Source: Amaranthus tricolor
Taxonomy: Eukaryota > Streptophyta > Magnoliopsida > Caryophyllales > Amaranthaceae
DNA: 64,000 bases
Direction of reading: 5' to 3'
Assembly: GCF_026212465.1 (NCBI RefSeq)
Contig: NC_080058.1
Span: 11,470,289 to 11,534,288, forward strand
The translations under genes and the position numbers were made by a program. Shown here one piece after another: positions 1 to 9,100 of the stretch (position 1 is its first letter; the number at the start of each line of letters is the position of its first letter). The notes beneath the pieces are model-generated. The model saw nothing but the letters and a program-made list of their open reading frames with translations, had not been told where the DNA came from and did no database searches.

Positions 1-198
1 GCAAAATGTTAAAAAACTACCTAACATAAACCCAACTTTGCAAATAACTACCTTAACTAAAAAATTTTGCAAAAAACTACCTTACATAATACATTATTTT
101 GCAAAAGAGTACCTTGTAACGGAATTAGTCCTTTGACCGCTTATTTTGACGTTGACCAGCACGTGCCAGTCACGTGTCACCTTCATTAACCTAAATCT
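1..198 (+). repeat. Left TIR of the MULE, with subrepeats and G-box/W-box motifs
   Basis: It pairs with 5022-5219. The outer half holds imperfect repeats of the form TTGCAAA-N-A-N-N-TACCTT at 38-54, 67-83 and 99-115, plus a degenerate copy at the tip. Such arrays often serve as transposase binding sites in MULEs (inference). The inner half has two CACGTG G-boxes (160-165 and 171-176) and three TTGAC W-box cores (about 134, 146 and 152), consistent with a plant promoter. Confidence 0.88.
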
Positions 199-317
199 CC
201 TTCTTTTCACTTCCCAGCATTCAATCCTGCTTCATCTTCCATTCATTCCTCTTTTCTCCCATTTGCGATAAACCCTAATTCTCTCTAAGATCATCGTTTT
301 CTTCCAATTAATCAGTT

Positions 318-755
318 ATGTCTGCTTCTTCTTCAAGCGAAAACTCTTCCATTGAAAATTGTGCGTGTGGAGTTCCCTTTGCAAGGAGGGTTTCATGGAC
401 CAAGGAAAATCCTGGAAGAAGGTTTAATACTTGCGTTTTTTATAATCCTGATACAAAATCGAGGGGTTGCAAAAAGTTTAAATGGGTTGATGAACCTGAA
501 ATGGTTGTTTGGCAAAGAAAACTCACTAACAAGCTTGTGGAGGAAAAGCGTCAATTGGCAACCGAAATCAAGATCTTGACATCAAGGATATGTTGCTTGG
601 AACACGAAAATGAACAAGCTCTTTCAGAAATTAAAATGTTGAAGAAGAAATGGTTGAATCAGAGGGAGCTTGGAAATCATATCAAAAGCTTTTTTTTAGG
701 GTTTTTTTTTTGTTTTCTGTTGGTATTTCTTGTATTAATCAAGGGTGCTAACTGA
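318..755 (+). CDS. GRF-type zinc-finger, coiled-coil, membrane-tail protein carried by the MULE
   Basis: Single-exon gene of 145 residues. Residues 15-56 form a GRF zinc finger: C15 and C17, an RRF motif at 34-36, C39, then GC at 50-51 and F-K-W at 54-56. Residues about 63-115 are charged and heptad-like, as in a coiled coil. Residues about 120-141 are strongly hydrophobic (many F and L) and look like a C-terminal membrane anchor. This layout matches the plant family usually annotated as At4g04775-like. GRF fingers in other proteins bind nucleic acid, but the role of these short plant proteins is unknown. The gene starts about 120 bp inside the left TIR and runs toward the transposase, the position mudrB holds in maize MuDR. 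It could be a captured host gene or a working partner of the transposase. The ATG is the first in frame after the TIR. Confidence 0.85.
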   Translation: MSASSSSENSSIENCACGVPFARRVSWTKENPGRRFNTCVFYNPDTKSRGCKKFKWVDEPEMVVWQRKLTNKLVEEKRQLATEIKILTSRICCLEHENEQALSEIKMLKKKWLNQRELGNHIKSFFLGFFFCFLLVFLVLIKGAN

Positions 756-2136
756 TGTTTAGCACCTAGTTAAGCATTATTGTAAGATTGATTTGGATAT
801 TGTAACATGATGATTCTGATTGAATGAATGATCTTTTTATTTTTTCCATTTAATTTTCTTTGCAGGTATTGTTCTGTGCTTCCTTTGTTTGATGTGGTGC
901 TGTGTATGTTTGTTGTGGTGCTGTGGTGTTGTGTATGAATGAATGAATGATGTACTGAGTTGTTGAACATTGCTGTGGTGCTGTGTGTGAATTGATTTGC
1001 CAAAATTTGCTGTGTGTTTGCTGGTGAACTGATGAACTGATGTGGTTGATGATCTGTTGAACATTGAATACTAAACATGGCTCTCTTTAATTATTGAACA
1101 TTGTTGGTGATCAGTTCAACATCAACATCAACATTATTACATACTAAAATGATCAGTTCTGTTGGTGATGTGTTTGATGATCAGTTCAAAATCATCCTCA
1201 AACACAATTCAAACACATTTGCACCACAAGATCAGTTCATTGCTGTTTCAAACACCTTGTTGCACAACATCAACATCAACATTGTTGCATACTAAAATGA
1301 TCAGTTCTGTTGGTGATGTGTTTGATGATCAGTTCAAAATCATCCTCAAACACAATTCAAACACACTTTCTGATTATGGCCAATATTGATTCAATTTGTT
1401 GATGCACACACATTCTTGATTCAAACACACATTGCTAATGATAAACTTAAATTACTGAACTGATCATTTCAACTTCTATTCAATATTCAATTTTAGTTGA
1501 ATTACTGATTACTTCAATACATGTTGCACAAACAATCAGTTCAACTTCAAACACACAGTTGCTGCAACAGAAATCAACTTAAATCCACATGATCAGTTCA
1601 ATTACTATTCAATTACTATTCAATCAACTTAAACAATCAGTTCAATTACACATTGCTGCACATATTTTCTGCATACTCATCTTCTGCATACTGATTCAAA
1701 GCACAAAAAGTACTGATTCACTGATACTCTGTATACTCATCTTCAAAATGTGAACTGATTCAAAGCACACTTTGATACTCAGCTTCACTGATACTCTGTA
1801 TACTCATCTTCAAAATGTGAACTGATTCAAAGCACACTTTGATACTCAGCTTCACTGATACTCTGTATACTCATCTTCAAAATGTGAACTGATTCAAAGC
1901 ACTTCAGGGTACAGGGTACAGCAACATTACTGATTCACACATATATGCCTACTGATTCAAGATAGTGCAAATAATTCAATTACTGATTGCAAGGAACATT
2001 ACATTAAGTTCAACTGGGTACAGCAATATTAGAGCAACAGTACATTCTGAGTATACATACTTCATTTGCTAAAAAACATTTAATTAAGCTCAACATTACA
2101 GGGTACATCCCAGACATAATTCAACATAGTACAAGT
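756..2136. repeat. Non-coding centre of the MULE with tandem repeats
   Basis: No convincing coding sequence lies between the two convergent genes. The region is rich in CAGTTCA/TGATTCA-like words. A block of about 100 bp starting at 1141 recurs at 1289 (period 148). A 67-bp unit is repeated about 2.7 times at 1724-1903. The region must hold the 3' ends of both transcripts. Confidence 0.75.
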
Positions 2137-4719
2137 CTATATTTGACTATTTTGATCCATTATACATGAAGTAGATGCAGCGTTTTGCGTTTGTTGTTGA
2201 CCACTGGAGCTAGGCACATCATTGGTTGTAGATTGTTGAGTAGAAGAAGATCCCATTTTAGGCCTTCCACCTTTTGACTTGGTCTTTGTTGGTGGTGGTG
2301 GTTTAGGTTGATTTTTGCAGCCCTTTTTGTAGTGACCAACTTCACCGCAATTACCACATCTCCTTTGCTTGAATTCTGTAATAGCCTTCTTTCCTCCTTT
2401 ACCTTCACCAACTTCCTTCTTTCTTTTCCTCTTGTTAGGCCTTCCAGGCATCTTTCTATATGGTGGAGGAAGTGGTTTGGCTAAAGTGGTTGTTGGCCAC
2501 ATTTTGTGTCCTGGCATACCATAAAACTTTGGACTATACGTTTTTCGATACGTTTCTACGAGATACGCCTCGTGGACAAAGTCTTTGGCATCTAATTTTC
2601 TAAGCACAATACAAGCAACAACATGTTTGCAAGGAATCCCTATAACGTCCCAACTTCCACAATGGCAAGTTCTATTGGCCAAGTTTACAACGTAACAGTC
2701 TTCAATATCATCCACCTCAAACTCATAAACATCCACTGGGATTACCCTTAAACCATATATTTCTTTTGCATTTTTTTCAATAATTTTAGTGATAGCTGGC
2801 ATCAACTCACCTTGAAAGTTACTCAACCCTTCCCTTTTGGCTGCGCTTCGTTGCATTACATATCTCCTAATCCACTCCATTAGGGAAATTATAGGCTTCG
2901 CCCTTGCTTCTACTAACACATTGTTGAATGCCTCACAAATATTGTTCAATAACATCCCAGACTTACTCCTACTACAAAAAGCATGCCTAGACCAATGTTT
3001 TGCAGGAATAGCAGCTAGATATGCATATGCGTCAATAGAAATATTCTTTATTACATTCATTTCTCTATCAAAATGATTCTGTAACGAAAATTGCTACTAA
3101 TTAGTTTGACATTAAATTCATTTATATATCTAAAAGATTCTATAAACATAAATGATTCCATACCTTGTTGTAGGCTCTGGCTGCACTCCAAAAGTGTTGT
3201 TTGAACAACTCTCCAGGGAACTTGATCTTGAAGTTCGCCCATATATGCCTACAGCAGAACCTAATTTCGCATTCAGGAACCACTGAGTTCAAAGCTTCGA
3301 CCAAACCCTGCATTTTACACAAGTTTTTTTAGGGTAAATTCATTAGTTACATTTGAAACAAGAAATGTATTAACAAGAAATTACCTTTTGCCTATCGCTC
3401 ATGAAGGTGAAAGCTTCACCTTCTGCTTCAACCCAACTACTCGATGCAGTTACCGACCTAAGGTCTTCCACCAGAAGATTTAGAAACCATATCCATGTTT
3501 CTACATTTTCAGTTTCAACCACAGCCCATGCAATGGGAAAGATATTATTGTTCCCATCTTTACCAACAGCAGTCAACAAAACCCCAGGGAATTTTCCCTT
3601 CAGATGTGCCCCATCAACACCTATAATAGGCCTACAGCCAGCTACAAACCCCTCCTTACACGCTGTCAAGCATATATACATCCTTTGGAACAAAGGTGGG
3701 GGTGTGTCTATTCCAATGCATTTAACGATTGCTGTGCTTCCTGGATTAAACGTCCTTATTGCTTCCGCATAATCCCAAACCCTGCTATACTCTTCACTAG
3801 CATCACCATATAGCATTTTCATTGCAATTCTTTTAGCCATGTAACACTTAGAATACTTCACTTCACAACCTAACTCTCTATTAACCCGTTTCTTAAATGC
3901 CTTTAATTCCCAGGTTGGATTGTCCCTCCAATCATCTATGTATTTCTCAGCTAAATACAAAGCAGTGACTTTCTTATTTTGGTGTTGGTGACCACATGTG
4001 TGGTTTGGAAAATAACTCCTTATTTGAACTGTCTCCTCATCTTTCAATTTCACGGCATGAACCTTAAAATAACACTTCTTCTCCTTCCCACAAACACAGT
4101 TCACAATTCTACCTTTCAATTTCATGCAATCACATCTGTTGTAGCAATACACACTGATCCTATTTGTACCATTATGCAGGTAATAATAATTGTAACCACA
4201 TTCAATAGCATGGTACCTTAGTGCTTTTCTAAACACATATGTCGAAGGAAACTTAAGCCCTAAAGACAAATTAATCTTACCCTTGAAATCAATCTCAGGG
4301 TTGAATGTAGGATAGCTGCATATACCTTCCTCATCATCAATCAAGGCACTCAAATCATAATCATCAGACTGCGGTTCATCATCATTAAAGTACATGTCTG
4401 TGTTGTTTTGCTCATCAACCTCCTTATCTAATATCAACCTAACTTCCTCATCGTCTATAAACACATCATCAAGACCATAAACTACATTTTCCGCAAACAA
4501 ATCAGAATCATTCTCATATTCATCTTCATTAACACATGTATAATCATCATCACTACTACTATCCTCAACCTCATCAGCATTACCATCTACATTTGCTAAA
4601 AACAGCTCAGAACTTTCAATCAAGACATCATCTACCCTTACATTACCCACCTCAGTTGACAACTCACACTGCTTCTTTTTCGAATCAATGGCTTTTTTAC
4701 GGATTGTCAATTTCTTCAT
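2137..4719 (-). CDS. MuDR-type (MULE) transposase, three exons
   Basis: Exons 3385-4719, 3164-3307 and 2137-3078 join in frame (phase 0 at both GT/AG introns) into 806 residues, a normal length for this family. Order of parts: an acidic region (about 45-130); the plant MuDR N-terminal DNA-binding region with Cys/His pairs (about 149-245); the MULE DDE core, with D369 in VDGAHLKG, D442 in SDRQKG and a likely E499 in FDREM; a SWIM zinc finger (C631, C633, C643, H645); and a CCHC zinc knuckle (C734, C737, H742, C747) followed by a basic, low-complexity tail. The SDRQ-KG motif is split exactly by intron 1. The enzyme would bind TIRs and cut and paste the element in the nucleus. No disabling change is seen. 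The catalytic residues are assigned by alignment from memory, so E499 is the least certain. Confidence 0.92.
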
Positions 4720-5021
4720 CTTAGCTAATTTTTACGGATTGATATAGCTAATTTTAAGAACCCTAATATAGTATTCAGATACAACAACAAAGAAGCAAAT
4801 CTAGCTGCAGGAGGAAGCAAATCTAAAAACGAAAAAATTTAAAATTATAACTAAGATGCAACAAAGAAGTACAAAACCATAATTAATTAGTAGTACATAC
4901 CGGATTTGCTTAGAAATTCCAATGAACTTGATCTTACGAGCTGGATGGGAGCGAATTGGCGAATTGGTGAAAGCTTCAGGAATTTCGAGCTGGAAGAATG
5001 GCTGCGAATTTGGGAGAAAGA

Positions 5022-5219
5022 AGATTTAGGTTAATGAAGGTGACACGTGACTGGCACGTGCTGGTCAACGTCAAAATAAGCGGTCAAAGGCCTAATTCCG
5101 TTACAAGGTACTCTTTTGCAAAATAATGTATTATGTAAGGTAGTTTTTTGCAAAATTTTTTAGTTAAGGTAGTTATTTGCAAAGTTGGGTTTATGTTAGG
5201 TAGTTTTTTAACATTTTGC
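5022..5219 (-). repeat. Right TIR of the MULE
   Basis: Reverse complement of 1-198 with one visible mismatch. It carries the same subrepeats and the same G-box and W-box cluster, here facing the transposase gene, whose ATG is at 4719. Host sequence resumes at about 5220. Confidence 0.88.
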
Positions 5220-5622
5220 CTTAAGAAAATAAAATTTGAAGAATAAACCTTTTGTTAGTATAGTGGGAATTGGGAATCAATAATAAATAAAAGATAGTGA
5301 TGAACATGGTTCGATTTGGCATTAAAACAAACAGAACCAGAAATTCAAGTATTAAATTTTTCAGATCAAACCAAATCATTGAAAACAAGGAATCAAACCA
5401 ATCCTTTCTACAATGGTTTGATACATCTAATGTTTTTAGCTTTTAAAATCAATTAATTTTGCTAAGATAATGTATTTGTCTATACATATATTCCAATCCT
5501 TCAATTAAAACTACGAAATTCATGATTATCATAGAAAACATAACGTTCATGATTAGTTGATTACATCAACATAATTCAAGTACAAAAAATTACATCACAA
5601 AATATCCGGATGGCTTGAAACA
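5220..5622. other. Intergenic, no gene seen
   Basis: AT-rich unique-looking sequence between the MULE and the TRIM element. No open frame or structure could be supported. Because of the TRIM insertion it is also the original downstream flank of CSL4. Confidence 0.5.
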
Positions 5623-6120
5623 TGTTGGGATGAGTTATCCCACATCGATAAATTGAAAATGGTGTGCACGCTTTATAAGCTATTAGAGACCTTCTTCCCA
5701 TTGCCATATGGTTTTGGGATGGTATATATCTCCTTGGCTTATGAAGTGTGTGCACTTGTGTCCCCCGTTAATATGCTGGCATTCACAATAAGTCCAGCCT
5801 AATTTAACATGGTATCCGAGCCGATGGTTCGATCAACAATTTAAAAAAAATGATAGGTTCGAAAAGAATGGCGTTCCTACTCTAATTGATTACTCCCACA
5901 TGCGAATTTGACAGGGGTTCGCATGTGATGGGGTGTTGGGATGAGTTATCCCACATCGATAAATTGAAAATGGTGTGCACGCTTTATAAGCTATTAGAGA
6001 CCTTTTTCCCATTGCCATATGGTTTTGGGATGGTATATATCTCCTTGGCTTATGAAGTGTGTGCACTTGTGTCCCCCGTTAATATGCTGGCATTCACAAT
6101 AAGTCCAGCCTAATTTAACA
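5623..6120 (+). mobile_element. TRIM (terminal-repeat retrotransposon in miniature)
   Basis: Two 187-bp direct LTRs at 5623-5809 and 5934-6120 differ at one visible base (TTCTTCCC against TTTTTCCC). Each starts TG and ends CA. A 5-bp target duplication AAACA flanks the element at 5618-5622 and 6121-6125. Directly after the left LTR, TGGTATCCGAGCC resembles a primer-binding site for initiator Met-tRNA. A purine-rich GTGATGGGG precedes the right LTR. The internal part is only about 124 bp and codes for nothing, so it depended on enzymes supplied in trans. Confidence 0.93.
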
Positions 6121-6133
6121 AAACATATCGACC

Positions 6134-9100
6134 TCAGTTTCCAACCTTAGCAACCTTTCTCTGCTCAATTTGGCCTGTTATAGGACATTGCATCTCTGTC
6201 CAACTAATTGGTATCATTGTCTCACCTGAAAGAACGGAATTGTCATCCTACATCTGATAAAATTAAAGAGAACCAAAAAACTAAGCATAATCACATTAGG
6301 CTTACTCCTTCTGTCCCTTTGAATTTACTATAATATCTAAAAAGCTCTTATTTTGATTTCCGTAGAGTAGCAAATTTAAGGGGATGGAGTATTCACAAAC
6401 CTGCAGTGCTTTCGGCGGATACAACACCCAACTCATTCTTTGCTGTTGACAAGTAATATGCCCTTGCATCTCCCAAGGAAAGCTAAGAAGATGAGTCAAG
6501 GTAAATACTTGTAAAGTCGTATTTAGTTAAGGAACCAAAACTTTACTTGAACAAACTAATAAAGTTCATAAAAAGCTCAAGAAAGATTAAAGTTTCATTA
6601 CCATGGGAATGATATGAAACTTTTGATGAAATTTTACTATTAATCATCCCCATTACCACCATTTAATAACACTAACCAAACAGGCCGTAAGGATACAACT
6701 ACTGCCCTGACAATATCACCGGCTCGGAATGAATCATGCATATCAACCTTGTCAATCTCAGTTGCTCTTACATCCTGCTGCCTGACAAGCACAATAATAT
6801 TCTTAATACCTATGAATGCATATTTAATCAGGATCCAATCAGGATTCAGGACCACACAATCCATTTCATTGATTTCCTCACCAAGATACAAGTCCCATCA
6901 TTACGAAGACATAAATACGACATACTTCATGTTTAAGAGCAGACAGTATCAGCAAAATGCTAATGTCAAAATAATTCACTAGTGACACCAGATCTAATTT
7001 ACCAAGAGACACAAATCGAAACTAAATTAAGCTTAATTTTAAAAGGTGCTTAGCGCACCAAGGCACCAAAGATCCCTGGAGAGTGGAACCTAGGTGCAAA
7101 CTGCAAGTCGTAGGCTCGGGCTTCTCAATGCACACATTTTTATATCAAAATAAAATATCTTTATGGTGAAATTCTATCATTTAAAGAGATACCAAATTAA
7201 TATGACATAACATGTCCACTAAAAAAAGAAGACAATTAATTACTTTTCTACTTGTATACACATAACAACAAATATATCATTACCCCGATGGCTCAATATC
7301 ATTAAGTGGCTCTCACCTAGGCAAGGTTCGAGGCCCAATGTACCCAACCCTACCCAAATTTTAATTTTAGGGTTTTCTTCCATATTAGCCATCTTGGTTT
7401 AGGGTTGAATTTGAACCAATTGGATCGAATTAATTGTGGACAGCTGCTCGAATTATATTAACAAAGTTGTGCCAATATTCGATTTATAAAAAAATAGTTT
7501 TCTTTTGAAGCTAAAAGCTAAGATCTCTCTCTCTCTCATCACTCTTCCCTTAAAGCGTTGAAGGTGCAATGCGAGCGCATGACACAAAAGTGCATACTTT
7601 GCTGCATGCATTGTACCTCGCTCTATCTGGACTAACAAAAGCATCTTTTTGTGTGCTTTGAAGCGTCTAGGAGTGCTTTATAAAGCTAAAATATTAAGGT
7701 AATTTCCAAGAAGTTTAACTATCAGGGATATCTACATAACTACATAGAACACAAGAAAATAGTCATGGTTCTGCATCAAACTCAGCAATCAACATTAATC
7801 AATTTGAACCTCAAGAGGTGCTACTCTGTTGAGGAATTCATTTTATGTTGTCACTTGAACCCCCTTCTAAAATATAGTTTTGGCAATGCTCTAGATATTG
7901 TAATTTTGCCACTGAAAATTCGTTAGAGGCAACGCTCAAGGAAAAATTTCTAGGAGACTTTCAAGTTTCCCTAGGAGTGTTTATAATTAAAAAGGGGGAC
8001 GTATCTATTACATGCAGATATTAAACCAGAAATAAGAACATTGAATTTATTGCTCCAAGCATTAACCTGATTATGCCTGTGAACTTTTCTCTGACAGACT
8101 TGCTGCCAACACACATGATATCTGCTGAAGCCATTTTAGCCATCACCTTTTTGACCTGCCATGAAGATCATATCATCAAAGTCTTTACTAAAGAAAACTG
8201 CATATCACCATCAATGACTGCTGCAAAGGATACTGATGCAGTACCATCACTTTCAAGCATTATCATTCTAATTAGACGAAAAGGTAAATTTAACGTAAAA
8301 GTTCCATTACAAGCTCATTTTGTAGAGCTAATTCAAATTAGTAAGGTTTTAGTTACATTGGCTCAGAGAAACTTTGAGCAGTATCAGAATTCTGAGTTTC
8401 AATTCAAATCAAGAAAGCTATCTTCATACTTAGCTTTCCTACATCAAGAAATTGGCTTTTGATTGACAATCGTAAGCAAGCAGGTGCATTTTATGTGCCA
8501 AAAAGCAGCTTTGCAACATTATAACTTTTTATCTGTAATTTTATAGCATTGAACTAAGAGATAGTTCCCCATAGAACTCATATTAAAAAAAACAACAGAA
8601 GATTGTTTGCAAGCTAAACTACTTGTTTACCATTTGAGGTGCAACAACACTTGAGTATTTACTCTCATTAAAAACATTGGTGATTTTAGGTCAGGGTGGC
8701 TTTATGTGGAAAAAGATTTACTAAAAAGTATTCCTCTTTCCCTAGTTCTGGTGCGTTGACCATATCTAAGATGTAAGTTCTCAATCTAGTTGAACTGATA
8801 CATGCCCGGTGCCCCACGCATATCAAAATCCTATTATTCTCTATGGACATTATTATAAAAATTAAATGTGCATGTCCACTAGATAATTCTATAGAACAAT
8901 AACTGCATAACTTTTCCCAAAATACGTACACGTCCAACCTTTGAGCACTTTGATAAGAACATTGAAAGAAATTAGTCCTGAATTGAGAAACATCTTCACA
9001 TAAAACTGCAAGAATTCCTTGGAATGGAATCCAGAATTTCCAGATGTCTAGCACTGAACACTGTCATTATCCAGAAGTGTACAATCAAGTAAGCATCCAT

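Larger units (their letters stand above)
1..5219. mobile_element. Autonomous-looking Mutator-like element (MULE)
   Basis: Long inverted repeats at 1-198 and 5022-5219 match with a single visible mismatch (T at the left, G at the corresponding right position, near 130). Between them lie two convergent genes: a transposase on the minus strand with no frameshift or internal stop, and a GRF-finger protein on the plus strand. Each gene starts about 120 to 300 bp inside a TIR, so the TIRs probably act as promoters. The window begins at or within a base of the left end, so the left target duplication cannot be seen and the flank at 5220-5228 cannot be tested. Near-identical TIRs and an open transposase suggest a recent insertion. 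The element class is inferred from the transposase family and the long TIRs. Confidence 0.9.

Noticed and set aside
5886..6113. Open frame of 75 codons over the right TRIM LTR
   Set aside because: It lies almost entirely in LTR sequence, which is repeated upstream, and TRIM elements code for nothing.
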